From NCBI GenBank assembly GCA_003586115.2, contig QVOM02000042.1:76465345-76529344 (forward strand): a stretch of DNA of 64,000 bases. Reading direction: 5' to 3'. The notes under the pieces are model-generated. The model searched no databases and was not told where the DNA came from. It saw only the letters and a program-made list of their open reading frames with translations. The position numbers and the translations under genes are program-made. Below are positions 1-12,200 of the stretch, one piece after another. The stretch is from Salvator merianae (lineage: Eukaryota > Chordata > Lepidosauria > Squamata > Teiidae). Numbering within the stretch: position 1 is the stretch's first letter; each line of letters starts with the position of its first letter.

Positions 1-114
1 ACTCACTTTTTAAAATGCCCAGCTGTATACTACACTCTGCCAAATCCTTGGTTTAATACATTTAATGTTGGATATGATACCGAATACAAAATGTCACAGC
101 ATCAGGTTTCTTAC

Positions 115-240
115 CTCTTCTTCTACCATTGCTCTTTTCTGTGCAGTCCAGCTGTAGTCTGGGTAATGTGCTATGGTTGTTGCACTGCCAAAGTCACACA
201 ACTTAATTGTTCCTTGGCTACTTATCAGCATATTTTCAAT
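115..240 (-). CDS. GAK: GAK coding exon 6 (DFG motif)
   Basis: 126 nt, phase 0, encoding residues 175-216: IENMLISSQGTIKLCDFG, then SATTIAHYPDYSWTAQ and KRAMVEEE. Acceptor TTTACAG|ATTGAA, donor GAAGAG|GTAAGA. This is the last GAK exon in the window. The next one (activation segment, expected to begin around ITRNTTPMYRTPE) lies off the left edge. Confidence 0.95.
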
Positions 241-3200
241 CTGTAAAGACAAGTTAGCAATTTCAGTGAACTACTACATACATCTCTATTTAAAAAGTAA
301 CTATTCCTGCCTGCCTGCCTTCAAAGTTCATATTGTTAAAGTACAGTTATGAATTCCCACACTAAAAAAGCACTGCCAAGATTGATCATGATAAAGAAAA
401 GGGCTGCTTTGGAACCCAGATATCAACTTTGCAGTTATCTCCCATTCTGGTACATAAGTACCATTTCCTAGGCAAACTTCAACAATCAATGAATTAGAGA
501 GTTCTAGTTATCCAGGCACCTGGATATCCTGGCAAGTATGGATGGCTAACCACAGATGAAAATATACACAAGGCTTAATTTCAAATTAAAAACTCAACAG
601 AATAATCCTATATATGTTTACTTAGAAGAAAGTCCTTCCAAGTTCAGTAGGGCTTGACCTCCATTTGTGTGCCCATTTACTTAGGAGTAAATCTCAGGAC
701 TGCAAATAGTATGTCTATATTAACGTTTCCCAAACTATGTATACTATAGCATTAGTCCTACATAGCTGTCTGTATGAATCAGTCCCCAATGATCCTAAAT
801 TCAGTAAGCTGGGTCTTGTTCACAAAGCATCAATGTTAAAATATTACGGCACCATTTTAGTGAGGCTTCTATACATACCTACCACCAAACTTATGAACTG
901 CCAGCACATAATCATTTCCCACTTCTTCATTCTCATCCAATCTATTTAGCAGTTTCACTAACCTCTGCAATACTTTACAAATGCAACACGAGCAACTCAA
1001 AACACAATCTACATTTTAGACATATTATTTCTACTTCACACTAGAACAGTTCCTCCTTTGTATGCCATCAGCATTAAGCTTGTTCCAGATTCTGTACCTT
1101 TAGATCCCTGTGAATAATGGGAGGCTTCTGCTTGTGCATATGTTGCACAGCACGGCATGTCTGGTAAAATATCTTCAGGATGGTATCACATGAGAGAGGC
1201 CCCCTGGATTCAGCTTTCTTTAAAAATTCTACCACTTGCCCTAGGGACACAAGATTCATCATAAGATATGGATCGTTCACATTAGGGAGCACAGCATTCC
1301 AGTCAATTACAGACACAAAAGACACACAAACCTCCCCCCTTTGCACTCACACTGGTAGATAAAAAGAGGCACTAATTTAGAAGATAATAAACTAGGTTAA
1401 GGACAGAACAGTCCTATCAGAGCATTTACTACTTCTGAGGAAGAAACAGGTTCCATCACCTCAAGACTTAATGAGAGATGTACATACACATAAAAACTGC
1501 TTCAGTTCAAACCAAACCAAAACATGTCACGTTCGATTCAAACTCAATCCAAAAGCAGGCTCAACCAGGTTCAGTTCAAACATTGAACAGGTCTGCTCCT
1601 GTTTCTTTTTAAAATGTACAGAAAAAATTACTTTTAAAACCCTTTTTAAAGGGTTACAGATTCGAACTCATGCCTATTTGAATCAAACAGGAGTGTTCAA
1701 CCAGTTCATACAAACACCCATAGTTCAGTTTGAACTGGCCCCGTAGACAGCGGCGTAGCTAGACTTTTTGCTGCCTGGGGCCACATGGCAGCAGAGGATC
1801 GCAAGCAAGGGCGCCCTGCCCTGCAGCCTCCTACCCCCACTGCCGCCCCAACAACTGCTGGGCGGGTGCAGTGCAGCACGCCAGGCAGGCAGAGAAAGAC
1901 ATGGTTGCACGGGCCGCCCGGGACAAGGTGCCGCCCGGGACAAGGTGCCGCCCGGGACAAGGTGCCGCCCGGGACAAGGTGCCGCCCGGGGCCTCCACCC
2001 CCCGTTTCCTATGCCACTGCCCATAGAACAGTGGATTGAATGAGTTTGAGTTCAAACAGATCAAAATCACGCTCTTCGATTCAAAACAGGTTGAAACCTG
2101 AACCAGTTTGGCACATCTCTACTCTTAATTGATTGATGAGCCACACCCTGCTTATAAGTGCAAATTAATGAGAGGTGTGCTGATAATCAGAGATAGCTGA
2201 TAGCAAGCTCAGGTAGCTCTTCCTTCTTGCTTAAGATGGCAGACCCTTGAGGTGAAGACTTGTACCATTAATTCATAGTGTATGCAAGGAGTGCTCAGTT
2301 GTGACCCTCCAGATGTTCCTGAGCTCTCAAGAACGATGGGAGTTGCAGTTCAGGAACATCTGGAGTGAATACCCCCAGTATACACTATGAAACAATGGTG
2401 CAAGTCTTCACCTCCAAGGTCTGCCATCTTAAGCGAGGAGGAGGAACTTCCTGGACCAGCTATCAAGATATCTTTGATTATGAATTACTGAGAGATGCGC
2501 TGACAATCATGCTGATTGCAAAACAGAGCCATGTATACTGTACTTTTAATACTAAATCTGCATGGATAAAGTATTTGCCACCTCAGTTCTTTAATGAAAG
2601 CCTGGATCCCAAAGAGATGGAGGGTAGGAGGAGAAAACAATAAGTCCTGTTAACTTGAGTTGCCTGTGTTTCTTTCATTTAGCAGAACAGGCACTATGAC
2701 TTCAAACAAAAAATATCTAAAGGCTTTGGAGGAAACCAAAAGCCATTAAAAATCTCTCAGGACTGTTGGCTGTTTCAGTTTGGCACAGGGACAATTGAGC
2801 TATCACGCCTGCATGACCTGCACAGCAGAGTGCTCTTCAGTCTCAGTCACACCAATTAATTATAGAGAAAATTTTATTCTGCAATTAAAGCTGTGATTAA
2901 AGTGTGCAGCCCTAATTAATATCCTTCTCAGAGGGGAAAAAAGTGTAGCTTTACAGAGGAAAAGAAAAACGACTCTCAGCCCATTCCATCACACTGAAAA
3001 TGCTTTTTCCTAACACTGTTTCTAATACCCAGAAATAGAAGAAGAAATATAAAGACATCAGCTAGAACCATTTGTCTGCCTTAGGGGATTGGTGTCTCTG
3101 ACACAAGTGCAAAGGAGTCCTGAAAGCCACTGGGAAGGCAACAGAATCATGGAATGCAGTAATTGGAAGAGAACTTGGAGGTCATCTTCTAGCCCAAAGC

Positions 3201-6200
3201 TCTATTTATTATAGGATTCTGCACCTCTGTTTCAAAACCTTCAGGATGGGGGAACCCCCTGGAGATGGGCAAAGCTGCTCAAAGCAACATTTCAAGCAAC
3301 CTTCTGAGTTCACCCAGAACGCTGGATCTATGATGCTTCTGGAAGAACCTCAGGTCAATCACTCATCTGGAAGTACAGCACTGTATTTGTATCCATGTGG
3401 GAGAGTCAAAGGAACAATTGGAGCAGCAGATTTGTGGGTGACCTTCCTCAAATGTACTGTTCCAACCACCTCTTTGTCTTGCACACCAGTACTTCTGCGG
3501 GAGCATCAAAATGAGCCCAACTTCCTCTCTAAAGCGTGATAAACCCTGGCAGTTCTGCAGCATCAGAACACTGCTCAGAACAGTTCTGCACATCTTTTGT
3601 GTGAATTTAAGCAGCAGCCTGGTAAGCCAGAGGCAACAAAGAACTCTAACCAGAGGAGTGAACAAGTGGTCAAACAAAGGTGAAGCGATCTGTTCCTCTG
3701 CAATGAGCACATAAACAAGCAGATTACTCTCTTCTGTATCCAGCAGAGAACAGCAACAGTGCATTGATCAAAGAGCAGAGTTCTCTGTTCCCCCCATGTA
3801 ATATTCTGGTAAGCTAGACTCCTTGTTCTTACATCCTTGGGAAAGGGTTTTTTTATGTCCTTTGGTAGGGCAGTAACTCTCTTGATCTTATTTACAAAGC
3901 TGACATAAAATACTCTGTTTTTTGAAAAGTTTCACTAAAAGCATCATACAAAGACGACCAGCTCATGAGGATTACACACAAGCAGAGTTCTTTACCTCTA
4001 CAAAGCTCGGTTAGCAGAAGAAACTCTCCCTGGCCAGTATCAGATTCTTCTTTTCCTATTGATGCTGCAGAGCAGAACTGGACAACATTGGGGTGACCGG
4101 AAAGCTTTTTCTACAAGATTTCACCTGTTAAAGTTTCAACGATTTCTGTATTTGGAACACATCTTTGCAGTCATGTTATACAGCACTAACTCCCAAAGTG
4201 AGGGCAGAGGAACATGTATAAGAGGTTGTGGGAAGGAACACGGATGAGAAATGCATCTCCAAAATTGATGATATGGGTCAAATTACAAGCCCGTGCTCAA
4301 AAACAATAACACAATGACTGCAAAATACTTTGCAAAATGTATAGTAGGAACATATGACATAATAATTAATGAAAACCAAAGGACAGCATCATGTCAAAAA
4401 GTTTAGGGGTCACAATTATACAGCCAAGTATAGCTAATATTCCTTACTTTATTACAATCTTAAATCTATCAAAGATGCAGTCCGCTGTGGGAACTGAGAA
4501 CAGCCAAAAAAGAAACAATGCTCTCAAGAAAAAAAAGTGATAAAATCTGCTAGTCATCCAGAAGTTTCATAACACAACCACCTCTCACTTTAAGCCAAGC
4601 CACAGTAAGTTTTCACTTCATGGGACACATCAAAATTTAGATTATGCTTTTATGGTTTGGCAGGATGTGATGCCATTCTATCATATTTCCAAAATGAAAC
4701 AGAGGGAACCAAATAGCTGGAGGACGCCTCAAATATCGTCTAGCCCAACCGCTTGCTGATGGAGGAAATAAGTTATTATTGCAATATTGCCAAAATTCAA
4801 GTGATAAGAACAGAACACAGAGCACACTGATTTTAATTGTGCCGATGCTCATTAGGAAAATCAAGCAAAGCCAAAGTTTTAATCTGAAAGCCTTTGCTGA
4901 GCATCTCAAAAGAAAGCTTTGTGTTGGAAATGGAAATGATCCTGCAGAACACATCCACGACATATGACACCAAAAGTGTGTGCCCATCAAGTTCATAATG
5001 AAGGGACACTTATGCTACAGTGCTTATCTTGTCTCAAAGGATACCATGAAGCAAACTTCTTGAATGATAGCTTTGTTCTTTTCTTCTTCATTGGATAACA
5101 ATCTCTGTCAGGAAATAAAGATAACATGGAGAAGACAACTGTAATTGATGCTTCTTAAGAGAAATTTGTCTCAAAAAGAAAAGTTCAAATTTACTTTTAA
5201 CTCACTTGTCCCCATTTTGGGGATCTTATGCTGTGTTCCATAGTCCAAAAGACTCTTCTAGCAGTCATATCCTTTGAAGATGGATATCGCAGCCATATCC
5301 GAAAGCTTCACTTCAAAGCAGAACTATGGAACACAGCATAATAACCTCAAAAACTGTGACAAGTGAGATGAAAACTGACCATGGAAGCCTCCTTTCTTTC
5401 ATCACTTTTAACTGCTTACCTAGCTGCCATAAAGTAACAGAGTTGAATAGAGGGAGAAAAGCAACAGAGTGCTCTGAACCATGTCCATCTGTCCATCTAA
5501 AAGCCACATACATTTCTATGGTGGTTCAGGCTGGAAAGTCTCTTCCTCCACAGCAATAGAACAATACTGACTCCTCCCACACCTAGTGCCAAGCTGTTTT
5601 GCAGAAGTTAAGAGGACAGACACAGGAAGTTTAAAGGCACCTCATCTGCTGGGCTACCCACAAGGAAGTTAAAACCCAGAGGCTAACACTTCTTTTTTAA
5701 GCTGCAGAAAGACTAACAGAGCTCTCAGGGAACACGGACTCTATCCTACAAGCCCATACTGCTTTTATGATCTTGACTCCTATTTTCTATGCTGCTTTGT
5801 TCAGAAACTGAAGAATTTCTGACACTTGCCTCTACAAAAAGGAATTTTGCAGAAGCCACATTATTCCGCCTTGGTTCAGCTACAAAAAGTATCAGTTATT
5901 CTGCAGCACAATGTAGGTTCACAGCCTTCAATAGAACAACTTTCATATGCAGATACAAATTTCCTAGGTAGCTGCCCACAAAAGAGTGGCACAAATTGGT
6001 GTAGGTTCATCATCTTATACACTTATACACTGTCATCTTATACACTTGTAAAGAATAAGCTGCAAGAGATAAGAAATGGGTCAATAAGAGAAATCTATAG
6101 GGGGGGGGCTTTCTGTCTTTGTTATTCCTCTAACATCACACAGTGGAATGACTCTCACAAATGGTGGCTTCATTACAATATAGAAATCTGCCTTTATGCT

Positions 6201-9200
6201 TCCAACTCCACAAGCAGAAAGTTTGCTTGGAATCTGGTTCTCAGCACCAGGTTGATGCATAATACAAATTTCTGGAAGGCTGACTGGCACTCGCAAAAAG
6301 ATCTAGGCTAAATTGGCAACTGATAAGTAACTGAACGCAAAAAGGAAAAATTGGCAAATGGACTAAAAGTAAAGCTTAAACACAAGGTACAAGGGGGGAA
6401 CCCAACATGCAAAGCACTGTGTGCCTGCTGTGACCGTACCCACCAACTCATATAGACTCAGAATGCAGACCGACAAGAAATCTCTCATACAGAGGCTGCA
6501 TACACTGCCTCCTCCATTCCACCCCCAGCCGCCAGTGCAGATGAAACTGCCAAGAGAAAAACTATACCACTGACCGAATAACTGAACATTAAAAACATTC
6601 CATGCAGCCCCTATTAGGACAATAATGACACTATAGCATAGGATCTAGAGGGCAGCTACCTGTTGTAGAGCAATATGAGTTTGAGAGTGTCATGGTAGGA
6701 TAATGAATCACGTTCAGATTCTTACTCTTCTGTGGGGTTCAGCAGTCATTAAGACCAATCTACTTCAGACTGTTACAAAAACAAAATATTACTACACTGA
6801 GATCTTCTACTTCGTATACCCACACTGGTGAAAGAAGCCAAATAATATAATATTCAAATAAATGCCTGTCAGGCAAAAGAAGAGTCAGCTTCAAAATAAT
6901 TGTAACCTATTTTTACCTGCAGTTACTCTGACACTTTCAGAACTCTGACTTCAGCTCCCAGGATAATGCATACTGTATCTGTTTCAGAATTAGCATTAGA
7001 CCTTTAAGGAACATTCATAAACAGCATCTGACCACTTATCTGGGAACCATCCAAATGCACACTTTTGAGTAGCTATATTGTTCTGTGCTCTGGAAGTGTC
7101 TGGTAAAAGCTAAATGGCTCGCCACTTGTAAAAAGCAATCTGTAAAGTGCCTACATTAGAAATTTAATATTGAAAGCTCTTCTGGATTGTTCTGAAACAA
7201 ATAGCAAAGCACACAAATAATAAAAAGGGCACGAAGTCTAATTTTGCACTGTTCTCACTCCATTCTACCATTATTGCTTCAGTGGAGTATGCAAAAAAAT
7301 AAATAAAAGCAAAGCATTAAATAGCCAACAGCAAGGTCACAAGCAGTCTATGCAACAGAGAAAAGAAAATGTCCAACAGGCACAGAAGGAGGAGAGAAGA
7401 GTTTTGAGAGCACATTCCTTTTCTTCACTAAGATAGTAGGACAGTATTCATGTGAATGGCACAACTGGCTGAAAAGACCGACATGACAAGTTTTAAATTA
7501 AGGTATATGGCATTAACAAAGGTGCCTGAACTCACTCATTTTCCTTTCGCTTTCTGTGCTGTTCCTATTATTCCTATGTTTATTATTCCTCCATAGCATC
7601 TGTATTTTTCTAATACTTCAGTATGCTAAGATAATCCCTGCATTCAAACTTACAATTTAACTCAACATGCTGAAGAAAAAAAAGCAAGTGGGAAGGAAAG
7701 AGGAAAACTAGCAAGGTCACATTCATTGATAATATTCTGCCTTGAAAGACAGCATTTAAGAAGGGCCCTGACTGAATTTTATAAAATCATGCATGGTGTG
7801 GAAAAAGTGATTGTAAAGCGCTCCAGAGGGATCTCTTAACATTGGGTAAGTCGGCAACAAAGTGGCAAATGCACTTCAATCTTAGCAAGTGCAAAGAGAT
7901 GCACATTGGGACAGAGAACCCCAATTACACCTACAAACTGAGGGGGGCCAAACTTTCTGTAACAGACCAAGAGAAGGATCTTGGGGTTCTGGTTGATAGC
8001 TCAATGAAGGTGTGGACCCAGTGTGCAGCAGCAATAAAAACAGCAAATTCAATAATAGGGCTAATGAGAAAGGGAATAGAAAAGAAGCCGGCAAGTATCA
8101 TTGTGCCTCTTTACAAATCAATGGTGAGGCCACACTTGGAATATTGTGTACAATTCTGGTCACCTCACCTTAGGAAGGATATTGTAGAACTGGAAAAAGT
8201 GCAGAAAAGGACAACCAAAATGATCAAGGGGCTGGAACACCTTCCTTACAAAATCAGGCTGTAACGTCTTGACCTCTTCAGCCTTGAAAGACGGTGTATA
8301 TGCTGTTCATATGCCTCCTAGTCCAGTTTACACATCCTAGTACACCAGTAAACCTCTTTAAAGAGGTCTACTGTATATTATTCTGGTCTGTACTCCATCC
8401 TGTGTGGACAAAGCATACTAGGAGGAGGAGGGGCTTTCCTTAGACCACACCAGTGGTGTAGAAGTAAGGCCCTTAGCCTCCTTCCTAAAGCAGAAAAGCA
8501 GGAAGAGCAGAAATGGCCCTGCACTCCGATTCCCATTTCCCAGACTCTATTGCATTGGGCATACTGGCAAAAACTAATGGGAGATGAATCAAAGAATATA
8601 GTACCCAATGGTACCTTCTGATGACCCCTAATCTCCATTGACTGGGAGCAGATGTGTTATCAGAGTTTTAAGTAAAAGCACTGCCTGACAGAGAAACTGG
8701 ATTTTAAACAGAATTTAATACTTGGTAGAATGGTATTAATAAAAGTAACAATGGAAAGATACCGTTGAGACTCAAAAAATCCAAGAAATGAAGGATATTT
8801 ACCTTTAAAGCATATTCTTTGCCACTTCCAAGATCCTGAGCTTCATACACAAAGGCAAAGCCCCCTAAGAAAAGAAAGAGCTGTTAAGAAAACTTATAAG
8901 TAAACTTAGCACGCGAGGAGCAAGAGAGATTCCCAAAGAGGAACCTATCAACACTTTGCTAGAAGAGACCTGCACAAGAACTCATACTGTTTAAATTGTT
9001 CATACTCATTGCATTGTTCATACCCAGGACTAGATTGAAGAGAAAACAGCAAGAAAACAGATCTTTGTGACGAGGAATAACAGCCTAATCATTGAAGTAG
9101 GTGTGTTGAAATGAAATTATTAGGAGTCATTCTTCCTCTTTCAGGGTGTCTTATCTATTCACTTTAGGACCACCTACAGTGGAAAACGCAGCATCAAATG

Positions 9201-12200
9201 ACACCTTGCAGGCATCATCAAGTTTCTTCCCAGGATGGGATCTTCCACAAAAAACGAAGAAATATTATATGTAGCCTTGTTTGGGCATGATTTTCAAACA
9301 GTTTTGCAAGAAACTCTGGCATCTTTGGAATGATGCTCCGCTAAAGTTTGCAGATCACTTGAAATTTTCTCACAAACCTATGTGCAGTTGAAGAAGACCA
9401 CCAGTGGTAGCCAAGGGTGGACTTGGGTCACTCTAACAGGGCAGCTTTAGAGGCCTGAACAATGTGTCACGTGAATCAACTGCAAAAAAACCCTGTTTGA
9501 GTGCATTCAATGTGAGAAGCAAGTTGATTCTCGCAGCAAAAATTGTAGAAGCCACTTCCAGAATGCAGTCTCCTCCTCCTTCTCCTTCTCCTTCTTCTCC
9601 TTCTCCCTCATTCACACACTGACCAAATTTACTTGACATGTTTGTTTTTATTAGAATACAACACCAGAAAGCTCATGAGCACTCTAACACCTTTGAAGAT
9701 ACTTACTTTTACAGATCATGAAATCATCTGCAGAGGCAGTATACAAAGCAGCCCCACTATGTGCTGTTTGGAAGATGGCTGCTGAAGCAGAGGATATCCT
9801 GAATTGTGGTTTCCCACCCATGAAACAGTATCCAAAGAGATGTCTAACTGCCTAGAGCATGGACATCCAATGTATGGCCTGAGCACTACATGCAGTCCTT
9901 AATTTTTTTCAGAATACATCAGTTTTATTCTGTATATAGTAAAAGTGGTAAAAGTAGAACAGTGTTGAATTCTGCAGCCTCTGGATTTACACAATCGAGT
10001 TCTAGGTGGCTCATGCTCAAAACCTTGGGCACGCCCGCCCCAGAGTCTTATCTAGAAATTCTCCAGCATCAGACAAAGACTTCCCTTTTCACTCAGGTTT
10101 CCAACCAATTTGGTAAATTAACACTTCTAAATCGCTAATGCTTTTATTGCTGAAAATAGTATAACCGTCCATTGCTGATTTAATGATTGTCTGGTGAATT
10201 TTTGCATGCCTTCTGTTTTTATTGAATATTATTAAACCATTCGTAATTTTAATACAGTAATCCAGTATTGAGAAATGCTTTTGAACAGGAGCAGAGCACT
10301 TCTGCGTCATTTCCACACTCATCTTGATTGGAGCAGTTTTAACAATTTTGCTCCAGACTGTTCCAGACCAAGCACGAGGGTGGGGACACTGTCCATTCTG
10401 GACTAACATCAGCAGTGATGCACAGGTGCCACAGATATTCCAGTCCACACTACTGACTCCCTGCCCAAAGCTCCACCTATCTCTGCCAGCAGTTGCCTCA
10501 GGCCCCTTCACTCATACACCGTGTCTGGGCTCAAGGGTGGGGCTGAACAGAACAGTTCACAAATGTAATTTTGCCTACCTCCAAGTCAGGGTTTCAAAAA
10601 TTATCTTCAAAGCTTGCTCAAACTTTGGAGATGGATCTGCACCATTTTCTTTGTTCCAGACCAGGTGCAGAAGCACTAATGCCTGGACCGGAACAGACAA
10701 TATTAGTATAGTTGTAGACTTCTTCAAGCAGGCCTACAGCTAATCTGGAATAGGGACCTCTTGGGACAGTTCTGGGCTAGAGTATCACTAGTCTCATGCA
10801 GACAAAGCGTAATAGGCAGCCACCTAGCCCAGACTACTGAGTGTGGAAACGGCCCTACTCTTCTAAAAATTGTTGCACTTTAACTGCCATCAATCCCAAC
10901 AGAAATAGGCTCCTCACTCCTGCTTCAAAACATATCTAGACAAGCAATAGCTCTCCACCATCAGCTGGGGTCCCCAGTGTGAGTTCCCACTGGGACCATG
11001 ATATCCCAAGCTAGGTATATTACAAGTGGGCTATTGATACAATAAAATGGCATCTTTTTTCCAGAGGTCATTATTTCTTAGACATTTAAAATACCCCAAA
11101 GACATCTCAAAATACCTCTTTCACTGAATAACAACTGCCAACGCCCAGCATGGAGAAGCATTGGCACTTTTCCTTCCCTGTGTTAAATGAATACTTTAAA
11201 ATGCTCATGACAGAACATCATATGTGGATCCCAAAAAATATGAGTTAGAAAGTTAGAAGACGGAACATCCAGTCATTATGTTCTGGCACAGTCAGACTGG
11301 GATGGCTGTGTATGTTGCCCACAGTCATAAGACTCCACACATACTAAAATCCTGAACAGCCAGGATTTGACAAAGAAGTTCATTGCTGCTCATTTAAGCT
11401 TATATCTTGACTGCCTGCCATTGAGATAAGCAGCATATTATAGGAGCTAGCGTGGCAGATCAGGACCTTGGGTCAATCACTGCCTCTCAGACTCATCTTT
11501 CAGAAGAAAGGCAACATATAAATGCCATTAAGTAAATAAAAAGGACACCATTCACACACCCAGAAAGCTATCTCAGAAATACAACTATACTTATGAACAG
11601 CATGAACGGCTGAACTTGAGTCTTGTACTGTAATTTGTTTTAGGAAGCACAAGTTCTGTGCCCTCACAGTCTTTGCAGACGCTTAATCACTACTCACAAA
11701 ATAGACTGCACCTTAAACCAAAATAATGCTGCTTGTTATCAGGAAATACTACAGTTCTGAGTCACAGGTATAACTGCATCACTGCCAGAGGTTTCTTTGC
11801 AAATTACATCTGATTCCTGAATCACAACACTGCAGCATCTGCAATACCGATAGCAATTTACTCGTTTCAAGCAATACAAACAAAAGAGTCCGTTTCTGAA
11901 GTTGTCTTGTTTTTTGGATTTGTCTATTGCTCACTGACCCAAAACAGGAATTACAGATGTACATATATCAAAAACAATCCAAGCACAAATAAAAATGCTA
12001 AAACATGTGCTTAACTCCTTGTTCTAATTTTTCAGGGGGTTTGCATTTTACAATGGATTTTTGTCTAGCTGTGTCTGAAGCTGTACCTCAGCATTTAGGC
12101 TGCACTGTGCTGATCACATCTGATCTCAGAAGCTAAGCCAAGTCAGAGCTGGTTAGTATTTGGATGAGAAATCATCTTAGAATATCAGATGTTGTAAGCT

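Larger units (their letters stand above)
1471..2122. mobile_element. Old terminal-inverted element rich in TTCAAAC words, interrupted by a hAT MITE
   Basis: Both ends carry an inverted AGAGATGT-type terminus: AGAGATGTACAT at about 1473 and the complement of AGAGATGTGCCAAACTGG at about 2105-2122. The interior repeats words like GGTTCAGTTCAAAC in both orientations. The hAT MITE at 1748-2019 sits inside it. No clear target duplication was found, so the outer borders are approximate. Confidence 0.5.

Noticed and set aside
1922..1989. CRISPR-like array
   Set aside because: The 17-bp units are directly adjacent with no spacers, in a vertebrate genome.
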